From contig CANQLS010000060.1 in NCBI GenBank assembly GCA_947624765.1, forward strand, positions 1-8,502: DNA of 8,502 nucleotides. The letters run 5' to 3'. Both the position numbers and the translations under genes were made by a program. Below are positions 1 to 6,144 of this stretch, piece by piece. Source of the DNA: an uncultured Clostridia bacterium. GTDB taxonomy: Bacteria; Bacillota; Clostridia; TANB77; UBA1234. The notes under the pieces are model-generated. The model was given only the letters and a program-made list of their open reading frames with translations, was not told the DNA's origin and did not search any database. Every line of letters begins with the position of its first letter. Position 1 is the first letter of the stretch.

Positions 1-837
1 GTTATGTGTAGAGATTGTGGATATGTGGTAAAATGTCATAAGTGTGATGTGGCTATGACTTATCATTTAACGTTAAATAGATTAGTTTGTCATTATTGCG
101 GGGAAACACAGGAAAATGTGCAAATTTGTCCTTGTTGTGGTAGTAAGAATATTCGTTATTTTGGTACGGGAACACAAAAAATAGAGAGTGAATTGAAAAA
201 GTATTTTCCTAATGCATCTGTTATTCGTATGGACGTAGATACTACAAGAACTAAGAATGCACATGAAATGATATTAGAGAAGTTTGAAAATGAAAATATA
301 GATATTTTGCTTGGAACACAAATGATTACAAAAGGACATGATTTTGAAAATGTAACTTTAGTTGGTGTTTTGGCTGCTGATTCGTCAATGCATGTATCAG
401 ATTATCGCGCTAATGAAAGAACTTTCCAGTTATTGACACAAGTTGTTGGTAGAGCTGGAAGAGGTAAGAAGCATGGACGTGCGATTATTCAAACTTATAT
501 GCCTGATGAATTTAGTATTTTATCTGCTAAATCACAAGATTATAAGAATTTTTACGAAAAAGAAATAATTATTAGAGAAAAGTTGAATTATCCACCTTTT
601 TGCGATATAATGATAGGTGTTTTAAGTGGAGAGGATGAGGAGAAGGTAAAAATAGAGGCAAATCGTTTTTATCAGATTGTTGCAAAGGAGTTTGAAGCTT
701 ATGCTCCTGTGCCTGCTCCGATTTCTAAAATTAATAAACAATATAGATGGAGGGTTTTAATAAAAACATCTATGACTGGAGATGTTATAGAAAAGTTGGA
801 AAAATGTTTGCAAGAGTTTGAGGCGCGGAAAGCTTAG
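1..837 (+). CDS. priA: Primosomal protein N' (replication restart helicase PriA), C-terminal part
   Basis: PriA is the superfamily 2 DNA helicase that recognises stalled forks and reloads the replicative helicase. The reading frame is open from base 1 (gtt, Val), and the first ATG at base 4 lies inside the conserved zinc-binding region, so it is not the true start; the N-terminal DNA-binding part and the Walker A/B helicase lobe lie upstream of the window. Counting from that ATG, eight cysteines form the paired zinc sites (C2, C5, C11, C14, C29, C32, C42, C45), inserted in the helicase core. Helicase lobe 2 follows, with GTQMITKGHDF at 104-114 and the arginine-finger motif QVVGRAGRG at 146-154. 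The C-terminal domain has YPPF at 196-199 and the typical YRWRVLIK stretch near 247. The frame is intact to a TAG stop. def follows, as is usual in Firmicutes. The family assignment is very secure; only the missing 5' part limits the entry. Confidence 0.97.
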   Translation, partial: VMCRDCGYVVKCHKCDVAMTYHLTLNRLVCHYCGETQENVQICPCCGSKNIRYFGTGTQKIESELKKYFPNASVIRMDVDTTRTKNAHEMILEKFENENIDILLGTQMITKGHDFENVTLVGVLAADSSMHVSDYRANERTFQLLTQVVGRAGRGKKHGRAIIQTYMPDEFSILSAKSQDYKNFYEKEIIIREKLNYPPFCDIMIGVLSGEDEEKVKIEANRFYQIVAKEFEAYAPVPAPISKINKQYRWRVLIKTSMTGDVIEKLEKCLQEFEARKA

Positions 838-848
838 CAATGTTTATC

Positions 849-869
849 TTGGATTTGATAGAAATCCAA
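849..869 (+). repeat. Small hairpin between priA and def
   Basis: The sequence TTGGATTT (849-856) is followed by a 5-nt loop and its exact reverse complement AAATCCAA (862-869). There is no T-run after the right arm, so this does not look like a complete intrinsic terminator. It overlaps the -35-like element of the def promoter candidate, so it could be a weak transcript-end or processing structure, or a chance inverted repeat in AT-rich DNA. Confidence 0.4.
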
Positions 870-884
870 ATAATATGGTATAAT
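855..884 (+). promoter_or_regulatory. Candidate sigma-A promoter in front of def
   Basis: TTGATA (855-860; 5 of 6 to TTGACA) is separated by 18 nt from a perfect TATAAT (879-884). A TG at 876-877 gives an extended -10. The match is good, but the usual start point, about 7 nt after the -10, would fall at 890-892. That is inside or just past the def Shine-Dalgarno site (886-890) and would leave only an 8-9 nt leader. Either the transcript is nearly leaderless, the start is displaced, or the element is a chance match and def is read through from priA. Confidence 0.4.
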
Positions 885-885
885 T

Positions 886-890
886 GGAGG
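886..890 (+). promoter_or_regulatory. Shine-Dalgarno site that decides the def start
   Basis: GGAGG ends 8 nt before the ATG at 899. An in-frame TTG at 884 overlaps this site itself and so cannot use it; the ATG at 899 is therefore preferred. Confidence 0.85.
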
Positions 891-898
891 TAAGAAAA

Positions 899-1387
899 AT
901 GGCCGTTAGGCAAATTAGAATAATTGGTGATGAATTATTAAAAAAGAAATCAAGACCAATTGAAGTAATTGATGAGAAAATTATACAGTTACTTGATGAT
1001 ATGCATGAAACAATGATTAAGACAGATGATGGAATTGGTATTGCAGCGCCACAAGTAGGTGTATTGAAGAGAGCGATTGTTATTGACTTGAGTCGTGAAG
1101 GTGGCGAAGGACCATATAAATTGATTAATCCTGTTGTTACAAAGCAAAAAGGTGAACAAGTTTGTAGGGAAGGTTGTCTTAGTGTACCTGGTAAACTTGG
1201 TGATGTTGTAAGACCAAAAGAAGTAGTAGTAGAAGCATTAAATGAAAAAGGCGAGAAGGTAAAAATAAAGGCAAAAGATTTATTGGCAGTTGTTTTATGT
1301 CATGAAATTGATCATTTAGATGGTATTTTATTTGTAGATAGGGCAACAGATTTGTATGATGCTGAAGATGATGAGGAGGATATATGA
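899..1387 (+). CDS. def: Peptide deformylase
   Basis: Peptide deformylase removes the N-formyl group from the starting methionine of nascent proteins in the cytoplasm, using a catalytic metal (usually Fe2+). From the ATG at 899 the product is 162 aa, a normal length. All three family motifs are present: GIGIAAPQVG (45-54, with Q52), EGCLS (91-95, metal ligand C93) and HEIDH (135-139, ligands H135 and H139, catalytic E136). The residue before HEIDH is Cys rather than the Gln of E. coli. The C-terminus is short and acidic (DAEDDEEDI), and its codons double as the purine-rich ribosome-binding site of fmt. The stop codon overlaps the fmt start by ATGA, which indicates translational coupling of the deformylase with the transformylase. 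The start was chosen because GGAGG lies 8 nt upstream and the protein then begins at the expected MAVRQI-type N-terminus. Confidence 0.97.
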   Translation: MAVRQIRIIGDELLKKKSRPIEVIDEKIIQLLDDMHETMIKTDDGIGIAAPQVGVLKRAIVIDLSREGGEGPYKLINPVVTKQKGEQVCREGCLSVPGKLGDVVRPKEVVVEALNEKGEKVKIKAKDLLAVVLCHEIDHLDGILFVDRATDLYDAEDDEEDI

Positions 1388-2316
1388 ATATTGTTTTTAT
1401 GGGAACACCAGATTTTGCAGTTGAATCACTTTCAAAGATATATGATGCAGGACATGAAATATTAGCAGTTGTTTCTCAACCTGATAGACCTTCAGGGAGA
1501 GGTATGCAATTAAAACCTACACCTGTTAAGGAGTTTGCGATTAGCAAAAATATTCCTGTTTATCAGGTGGAAAAAATACGAAAGAATGTAGAAATGATAG
1601 ATACTATTCGTAAATTGAAACCGGATGTGATTGTTGTAGTTGCTTTTGGACAAATTCTTCCAAAAGAAATCTTAGAAATTCCTAAGTATGGTTGTATTAA
1701 TGTGCATGGCTCTTTACTTCCAAAATACAGAGGCGCAGCACCAATCCAATGGGCTATTATAAATGGTGAAGAATATACTGGTATTACAACAATGTATATG
1801 GATGTTGGTATGGATACTGGCGATATGATTTTGAAAGAAGAAGTTCGTATCGAAGAAGATGATAATTTTGGTACATTATATGAGAAATTAAAAAATATTG
1901 GTGGCAAACTTATTGTGGAAACGTTAGAGAAGATTGCAGATGGACTTGCTCCAAGACAAAAGCAATCTGAAGATTATACAATTGCACCAATGATTACAAA
2001 AGAAATTGGAAAAATTGATTGGAGTAAATCTTCAACGGAAATTAGAAATTTAATTAGAGGGTTAAATCCAATGCCTGGTGCATATACATTTATAGATGGT
2101 CAGATGGTAAAAATTTGGAATGTTGATAAATTAGATAAAATAGTAAATGAAACGCCTGGAACTGTAGTCCTTTCTGATTCAAAAGTTGGACTACAAGTTG
2201 CAACAGGCGATGGTGTTTTAGCAATAACGGAAATTCAATTTCCTAATGCAAGAAGAATGCAAATTTTAGATTGTTTAAGAGGAAAGAATATTTGTAAAGG
2301 TATTATTTTAGAATAA
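1384..2316 (+). CDS. fmt: Methionyl-tRNA formyltransferase
   Basis: Fmt transfers a formyl group from 10-formyl-tetrahydrofolate to Met-tRNA(fMet), making the bacterial initiator tRNA. The 310-aa product is full length. The N-terminal formyltransferase fold runs from about 1 to 180, with MGTPDFAV (6-13) and the active-site segment INVHGSLLPKYRGAAPI (105-121). N106, H108 and D144 (in GMDTGD) fall at the same numbers as the catalytic residues of the E. coli enzyme. The C-terminal OB-like tRNA-binding domain starts near 207 and contains NLIRGLNPMPGAYT (222-235). The start overlaps the def stop as ATGA, and GAGGAGGA (1373-1380) inside def supplies the ribosome-binding site. In many Clostridia fmt is followed by a metallopeptidase gene or rsmB; here an Asp23-family gene follows after 25 nt, with no promoter or terminator that I can recognise between them. 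Confidence 0.97.
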   Translation: MNIVFMGTPDFAVESLSKIYDAGHEILAVVSQPDRPSGRGMQLKPTPVKEFAISKNIPVYQVEKIRKNVEMIDTIRKLKPDVIVVVAFGQILPKEILEIPKYGCINVHGSLLPKYRGAAPIQWAIINGEEYTGITTMYMDVGMDTGDMILKEEVRIEEDDNFGTLYEKLKNIGGKLIVETLEKIADGLAPRQKQSEDYTIAPMITKEIGKIDWSKSSTEIRNLIRGLNPMPGAYTFIDGQMVKIWNVDKLDKIVNETPGTVVLSDSKVGLQVATGDGVLAITEIQFPNARRMQILDCLRGKNICKGIILE

Positions 2317-2341
2317 TAAATTTTATAAGGGAGGTTTTTAT

Positions 2342-2836
2342 ATGGAAGAGGAAAAAGATTTACAAGAAAAACAAGATGTTAATGAGGCAGAAGTAAATGG
2401 TATTAAAATTTCTGATGAGGTAGTAGCTATTATTGCAGGCATGGCAGCTTCAGAAGTAAAAGGCGTTTCAAGTATGAATGGTGGTTTTGTAGGTGGAATT
2501 TCTGAAATACTTGGAAAGAAAAATTTCGCTAAAGGTGTAAAAGTTCAAGTAGGTGAGAAAGAGGTTGTTATTGATTTATTTGTTACGGTTGAATATGGTT
2601 GCAGAATTCCAGATATTGCTTGGGAAATTCAAAATAAGGTAAAAACAGCAGTGGAGAATATGACTGGATTGAAAGTTTTAGAAGTAAATATCCATGTTCA
2701 AGGAGTAAATATGCCAAAGCCTCAGAAAAAAGAGGAAAAACAGGAAGATGAAAAAACTCAAGAAGAACAACAAGAAGAAGTTACAGTATCAGAAAATGAA
2801 GCACCACAAGAAAATGAGGGAGAACAAGAAAATTAA
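2342..2836 (+). CDS. Asp23/Gls24 family envelope stress response protein
   Basis: Asp23 proteins are small cytoplasmic proteins; the S. aureus founder forms assemblies beneath the membrane and is linked to cell-wall stress. The B. subtilis relative next to nusB is YqhY. The 164-aa product has an acidic N-terminus (1-18), then the Asp23 domain at about 19-122: NGIKISDEVVAIIAGMAA with the following VKGVSSM, GVKVQVGEKEVVIDLFVTVEYG, and a last strand VLEVNIHVQGV. The tail (about 125-164) is low-complexity Lys/Glu/Gln-rich and probably disordered. No signal peptide or membrane segment is visible. AAGGGAGGT (2327-2335) ends 6 nt before the ATG and gives strong initiation. The neighbours are AmaP and a DUF2273-type protein, the usual Asp23 partners, then nusB. 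Family assignment is secure; the exact role (YqhY-like, or general envelope stress) is not settled by sequence. Confidence 0.93.
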   Translation: MEEEKDLQEKQDVNEAEVNGIKISDEVVAIIAGMAASEVKGVSSMNGGFVGGISEILGKKNFAKGVKVQVGEKEVVIDLFVTVEYGCRIPDIAWEIQNKVKTAVENMTGLKVLEVNIHVQGVNMPKPQKKEEKQEDEKTQEEQQEEVTVSENEAPQENEGEQEN

Positions 2837-2851
2837 TTTAATTTGCTAAAG

Positions 2852-2859
2852 AAGGGGAG
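2852..2859 (+). promoter_or_regulatory. Shine-Dalgarno site that decides the amaP start
   Basis: AAGGGGAG lies 7 nt before the ATG at 2867. An in-frame TTG at 2843 is upstream of this site and has only AT-rich DNA before it, so the ATG is the better start; it also yields a clean MKLLDKLISF membrane-protein N-terminus. Confidence 0.8.
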
Positions 2860-2866
2860 AAGAAAT

Positions 2867-3541
2867 ATGAAGTTGTTAGATAAACTTATTTCGTTTTTAT
2901 TTTCACTTGCTATATTAGTTATTGCAATTACTGTAGTAATGGTAAGCCTAGAATACGTTACTGCTGACCGAGTTTATGATATTATTGATGAATATGTTTT
3001 TGCAGAAAACATAAAAGAAGTTACTTTAATATCAGCCTTTGTTGTGATACTTGCAGTGTTTAAAGTAACAATCTTCAATTCTAATTTTAAATCAAAAGAT
3101 AAAACACCAATATTAGTAGAATCTGCTCATGGACAGGTAGAAATTACACAAGATACAGTTGATAATACTGTTCGTTCGGTTGCTTCTACTTTTTCGGAAA
3201 TTAAGGATGTACAAGCTAGAATGTTAAAGTTTAAAAAAGGAATTAAGATTTACGTTGTTATTTCAGTTTTGGTAAATACAAATCTTAGAGAGTTGACGGA
3301 AAATTTACAAGAGAAAATTGAAAAAGTTATTAGCGATACAATAGGTGTAAAAGTTTTAGGTACTAATATTAGAGTAAAGAATATTTACGAGAAATCAAAT
3401 AAAAACAAAGATAGAGTTTCTAGTACACAAGAAACAAAGAATGTAGAAGATGTTGTATTGCCAGAGAAAACGGTCGAGGAACAAAACACGGAAGTACAAG
3501 AGTCTAAAGAAGATATTTCTGAACAAGAAAATGAAGAATAA
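2867..3541 (+). CDS. amaP: Alkaline shock response membrane anchor protein AmaP
   Basis: AmaP is the integral membrane protein that recruits Asp23 to the cytoplasmic membrane in S. aureus. The product from ATG 2867 is 224 aa. Two hydrophobic helices are clear: about 8-28 (ISFLFSLAILVIAITVVMV) and about 52-70 (VTLISAFVVILAVFKVTIF). They are separated by a short acidic loop, as in the family hairpin. A soluble Asp23-like domain follows (about 81-173), ending in TIGVKVLGTNIRVKNI, which mirrors the last strand of the upstream Asp23 protein. The C-terminal tail (about 176-224) is charged, Glu-rich and probably disordered, and ends with the same EQEN residues as the upstream protein. The order asp23-amaP-DUF2273 supports a functional anchor/partner pair. 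Membrane topology and family are well supported; direct binding to the neighbouring Asp23 protein is inferred. Confidence 0.88.
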   Translation: MKLLDKLISFLFSLAILVIAITVVMVSLEYVTADRVYDIIDEYVFAENIKEVTLISAFVVILAVFKVTIFNSNFKSKDKTPILVESAHGQVEITQDTVDNTVRSVASTFSEIKDVQARMLKFKKGIKIYVVISVLVNTNLRELTENLQEKIEKVISDTIGVKVLGTNIRVKNIYEKSNKNKDRVSSTQETKNVEDVVLPEKTVEEQNTEVQESKEDISEQENEE

Positions 3542-3555
3542 AGGAGGTTAATGGA

Positions 3556-3747
3556 ATGGATGGTTTTAAAAAATATGTAGGTGCCATTATAGGTGTCTTA
3601 ATAGGAGTTTTATTTGTTGTTTTTGATGTTACTCAGTTTGTATTAGCAATATTAATTATTATTGGATTTGGCTTTTTAGGTTATTATTTTCAGAAAAATA
3701 AAGAGAAAGTAAAGGAAAAATTAAAATATTTTATTGATAAAATGTAG
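3556..3747 (+). CDS. Small two-helix membrane protein, DUF2273 type
   Basis: This 63-aa protein has two membrane helices, about 7-23 (YVGAIIGVLIGVLFVVF) and 27-44 (QFVLAILIIIGFGFLGYY), joined by a tight DVT turn. A basic amphipathic C-terminus (QKNKEKVKEKLKYFIDKM) should face the cytoplasm. Size, helix pattern and position directly after amaP match the DUF2273 small integral membrane proteins found in Asp23 loci; the function is not known to me. AAGGAGG (3541-3547) lies 8 nt before ATG 3556. An ATG at 3551 is in another frame. The TAG stop lies within the nusB ribosome-binding region. Confidence 0.85.
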   Translation: MDGFKKYVGAIIGVLIGVLFVVFDVTQFVLAILIIIGFGFLGYYFQKNKEKVKEKLKYFIDKM

Positions 3748-3755
3748 GGGGAACT

Positions 3756-4196
3756 ATGAGTAGAAAAATCGCACGTGAAGTAGCGTTTAAACTTATTTTT
3801 GAAACGTCTTTTCAAAATGATGAAACGATGCAAGACTTAGCCAATTTATTATTGCCTGATGAAGATGAAAACAAAGCTGAAATGAATGCTGATGATAATA
3901 AATATGTGGAAGAAATTATAAATGGTGTGAGAGAAAAACAAGAAGAATTGGACAGTTACATTAAGGAGCATTTAAAAGGTTGGACAATAGAGCGATTAAA
4001 TAAAGTGGATATTGCTATATTGCGTTTAGCTATTTACGAGATTTTATATCGAGATGATATTCCTTATAAGGTTTCTGTAAATGAAGCAGTAGAACTAGCT
4101 AAGACTTTTAGCGAAGAAACATCGCCAGCATTTATAAATGGTGTATTAGCCGAGATAATTCAAAAGAAGAGCAAAGAAAATGGAGGAGAAAATTAA
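3756..4196 (+). CDS. nusB: Transcription antitermination factor NusB
   Basis: NusB is a cytoplasmic all-helical protein that, with NusE (ribosomal S10), binds boxA RNA and promotes antitermination of rRNA operons. The 146-aa product is normal in length. It starts with the family's basic MSRKIAREVAFKLIFE helix (the ARExAxxxxF pattern). The C-terminal half has the conserved W76-T-I-E-R-L, VDIAILRLAIYEIL (84-97), P103, VNEAVELAK (108-116) and FINGVL (126-131). A short acidic insertion lies at about 34-47 (PDEDENKAEMNADD). The ribosome-binding site AGGGGG (3746-3751) overlaps the stop of the previous gene. The gene ends TAATG, overlapping the xseA start by one base. In B. subtilis folD sits between nusB and xseA; here it is absent. 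Confidence 0.96.
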   Translation: MSRKIAREVAFKLIFETSFQNDETMQDLANLLLPDEDENKAEMNADDNKYVEEIINGVREKQEELDSYIKEHLKGWTIERLNKVDIAILRLAIYEILYRDDIPYKVSVNEAVELAKTFSEETSPAFINGVLAEIIQKKSKENGGEN

Positions 4197-5401
4197 TGAA
4201 AAGACCTACTCCTATGACGGTTGGAGAATTAAATCATTATATTAAAGATGTTATTGATAATGATTTAATGCTTAATAATGTTTATATTAAAGGAGAAATT
4301 TCTAATTTTAAAAATCATTATTCAGGTCATTTATATTTCACATTAAAAGATGAGAATTCTTTGATAAAATGTGTCATGTTCAAATCTTATACTGGAAATT
4401 TAGACTTTGTTCCAGAAGACGGAATGAGCGTTGTTGTTTTAGGTAGCGTTGCAGTGTTTGAAAGAGATGGCGTATATCAAATTTATGTTAGAGGTATGGA
4501 AGTAGACGGACTTGGTGCTCTTTATACGGCTTATGAAAAATTGAAAGAAAAATTACAGAATGAAGGGCTTTTTGACGAGAAATATAAAAAGAAAATTCCT
4601 ATGCTTCCAAGCTCTATTGGTGTAATTACTTCTAAAACAGGAGCGGTTATTCGTGATATTATTAATGTAACTACAAGACGTTTTCCAAATGTAAATTTAA
4701 AATTGTATCCTGCGGCTGTGCAAGGCAAAGGTGCTGCAGAGACTATTGTGAAAGCTATTCAATATTTTAATGAGGCAAAGAATGTAGATGTAATAATTGT
4801 AGCAAGAGGCGGAGGCTCGCTGGAAGATTTATGGCCTTTTAATGAAGAAATAACTGCAAGAGCTATTTTCGAGTCGAAAATTCCAGTAATATCTGCAGTG
4901 GGGCATGAAACTGATTTTACAATTGCAGATTTTGTGGCTGATTTAAGAGCTCCAACTCCTTCTGCTGCTGGAGAGTTAGCAGTACCACAAATTGATGAGG
5001 TAAAATGGAAACTTCAAATGTTGCAAAGAAAGTTGGCACTTTTTTTGCGAAAAAAAGTATCTGACCAAAGAAATCGCTACATGGTACTTATGAATAGAAG
5101 AGTCTTTAGAGAGCCACTTGATAGGATTAGACAACGAGAATTATTATTAGATAATAAGATAAAACAAATGCAAAATAAAATACAATTATATTTAAAAGAT
5201 GTAAAAGGAAAATTTGCAACGCAAGTGGCAATTTTAGATCAATTAAGTCCGTTAAAAATTCTTTCTCGTGGATATGGAATTATAGAGAACAAAGATGGAA
5301 AAATTCTAAGGACTGTGCATGAATTGCATGAAGATGATTGTATAAATATTGTATTGCAAGATGGAAAGAAAGAGGCAAAGATAATAGGAGGGAAAATATA
5401 A
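4196..5401 (+). CDS. xseA: Exodeoxyribonuclease VII large subunit
   Basis: XseA is the catalytic subunit of exonuclease VII, a single-strand-specific nuclease that cuts DNA from both ends into short oligonucleotides and acts with several copies of XseB. The 401-aa product is typical of Firmicutes. An N-terminal OB-fold (about 5-103) contains VYIKGEISNFKNHYSGHLYFTLKD-type residues (29-52). The catalytic region starts near 125 with IGVITSKTGAVIRDI (141-155), then VARGGGSLEDLWPFN (202-216) and SAVGHETDFTIADFVADLRA (233-252). D154, R204, H237 and D240 sit in positions that I recall as catalytically important in E. coli XseA. A long helical, coiled-coil-like segment (about 265-345) precedes the conserved LSRGYGI (356-362). 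GGAGGAG (4182-4188) serves as ribosome-binding site. The gene abuts xseB with no gap. Confidence 0.97.
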   Translation: MKRPTPMTVGELNHYIKDVIDNDLMLNNVYIKGEISNFKNHYSGHLYFTLKDENSLIKCVMFKSYTGNLDFVPEDGMSVVVLGSVAVFERDGVYQIYVRGMEVDGLGALYTAYEKLKEKLQNEGLFDEKYKKKIPMLPSSIGVITSKTGAVIRDIINVTTRRFPNVNLKLYPAAVQGKGAAETIVKAIQYFNEAKNVDVIIVARGGGSLEDLWPFNEEITARAIFESKIPVISAVGHETDFTIADFVADLRAPTPSAAGELAVPQIDEVKWKLQMLQRKLALFLRKKVSDQRNRYMVLMNRRVFREPLDRIRQRELLLDNKIKQMQNKIQLYLKDVKGKFATQVAILDQLSPLKILSRGYGIIENKDGKILRTVHELHEDDCINIVLQDGKKEAKIIGGKI

Positions 5402-5659
5402 ATGAAATCGTTTGAAGATGCCATGAATGAGTTAGAAAAAGTAGTAGATGAATTAGAAAAAGAAGATTTAACGTTAGAACAGTCAGTAACAAAATTCCAA
5501 GAAGGAATGGAACTATCACAGTATTGCAATAAAATGTTGGAAGAAGCGGAAAAGAAAATCACAATTTTAATTGAGAATAGTGATGGAAATGTGACTGAGG
5601 AAGAATTTAATTTGGAAAAAGAAGAGGAGAATACAAAAGATGGCAATTTGGGAGAATGA
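5402..5659 (+). CDS. xseB: Exodeoxyribonuclease VII small subunit
   Basis: XseB is the small helical subunit that binds the XseA coiled-coil and is required for active exonuclease VII. The 85-aa product has the family helix pair: SFEDAMNELEKVVDELEKED (3-22), then LTLEQSVTKFQEGMELSQYC (23-42) and NKMLEEAEKKITILIE (43-58). A Glu-rich extension follows (about 62-85) and makes it slightly longer than the common 60-80 aa; its last codons overlap the next gene. ATG follows the xseA TAA directly, with AGGAGGG (5386-5392) inside the xseA end as ribosome-binding site, so the two subunits are probably translationally coupled. In B. subtilis ispA follows xseB, but here the next gene is a PAP2-like membrane protein. 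Confidence 0.95.
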   Translation: MKSFEDAMNELEKVVDELEKEDLTLEQSVTKFQEGMELSQYCNKMLEEAEKKITILIENSDGNVTEEEFNLEKEEENTKDGNLGE

Positions 5660-6077
5660 ACATTTGTGGATACCGATTATTACTTGGTTTATTGTGCAAT
5701 CTTGCAAAGTAATTATGGATTTAATAAAAAATAAGAAACTAAATGTTAAAAGATTATGGGGTTCTGGTGGAATGCCTAGTGCTCATTCTGCGTTGATGAC
5801 ATCTCTTGCTACTACGATTGCGATTACAGAAGGATTAGATTCTCCTGTTTTTGCTTTAGCAGTAGTATTGTCAGCTGTGGTTATGTATGATGCTGCTGGT
5901 GTTAGACGTGCAGCTGGAAAGCAGGCTAGAGTTTTAAATAAAATTATCGAAAATGAAGGCGAAAATATTAATATTCAAGAAAGATTAATTGAGTTATTGG
6001 GACATACGCCTGTGGAGGTATTTGCTGGTGCTTTTTTGGGTGTTTTGATTGCAATATTGTTAATGATGATATGGTAG
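5640..6077 (+). CDS. Divergent PAP2 family membrane protein (YuiD/DUF212)
   Basis: This 145-aa protein belongs to the DUF212 family, distant relatives of PAP2 phosphatases; B. subtilis YuiD is a member. The conserved blocks are GSGGMPSAHSALMTSLATT (41-59), YDAAGVRRAAGKQARVLN (83-100) and LLGHTPVEVFAG (119-130). H49 and H122 resemble the histidines of PAP2 signatures, but the full acid-phosphatase triad motif is not evident, so substrate and activity are open. Hydrophobic segments lie at about 10-27, 51-63, 68-83 and 127-144. The ATG lies within xseB, overlapping it by 20 nt in another frame, with GAGGAG (5624-5629) 10 nt upstream. This indicates translation coupled to xseB. A role in lipid or isoprenoid phosphate metabolism at the membrane is possible but is only inference. 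Confidence 0.88.
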   Translation: MAIWENEHLWIPIITWFIVQSCKVIMDLIKNKKLNVKRLWGSGGMPSAHSALMTSLATTIAITEGLDSPVFALAVVLSAVVMYDAAGVRRAAGKQARVLNKIIENEGENINIQERLIELLGHTPVEVFAGAFLGVLIAILLMMIW

Positions 6078-6089
6078 GGAGAACGAAAA

Positions 6090-6110
6090 GGTTGAAAAAT
6101 TTTTTCAACC
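6090..6110 (+). repeat. Perfect 21-bp palindrome upstream of the flavoprotein gene
   Basis: GGTTGAAAAA (6090-6099) and its exact reverse complement TTTTTCAACC (6101-6110) flank a single T at 6100. As RNA it could form GGTTGAAA/TTTCAACC with a 5-nt AATTT loop. Read on the + strand, CGATTTG follows, not a T-run, so it is not a standard terminator; on the opposite strand four Ts follow the arm. It sits 13 nt after the PAP2-family gene stop and 35 nt before the ATG of the oxidoreductase, so an operator, attenuator or RNA-processing hairpin are all possible. Confidence 0.6.
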
Positions 6111-6126
6111 CGATTTGTACAATCAA

Positions 6127-6133
6127 GAGAGGA
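6127..6133 (+). promoter_or_regulatory. Weak Shine-Dalgarno site for the flavoprotein gene
   Basis: GAGAGGA ends 11 nt before ATG 6145, a looser match and longer spacing than the other genes here. The in-frame TTG at 6115 has no purine-rich site before it and would place a charged, polar stretch (YNQERNDNK) in front of the membrane helix, so ATG 6145 is preferred. Confidence 0.55.
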
Positions 6134-6144
6134 ATGATAATAAA

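Noticed and set aside
127..141. Extra cysteine (CPCCG) in the PriA zinc region as a possible degraded site
   Set aside because: All eight expected zinc ligands are present; one additional neighbouring Cys is a tolerable variation.
884..898. TTG at 884 as a def start
   Set aside because: The codon overlaps the GGAGG ribosome-binding site needed for ATG 899, and the extra residues are not typical of the family.
1563..1907. Open frame of about 114 codons on the minus strand inside fmt
   Set aside because: It lies wholly antisense to a fully conserved gene, has no family features, and is explained by AT-rich codon use on the + strand.
5239..5646. Minus-strand open frames across the xseA-xseB junction
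   Set aside because: Ser/Phe-rich translations typical of the complement of Lys/Glu-rich genes; both sense genes are intact there.
6090..6110. The palindrome as an intrinsic terminator of the upstream operon
   Set aside because: No T-run follows on the + strand and the stem is AT-rich, unlike the clear terminator at 8088-8127.
6092..6123. TTGAAA ... TACAAT as a promoter for the flavoprotein gene
   Set aside because: The spacer is 20 nt, the -35 lies within the palindrome arm and there is no extended -10; support is too weak to annotate.
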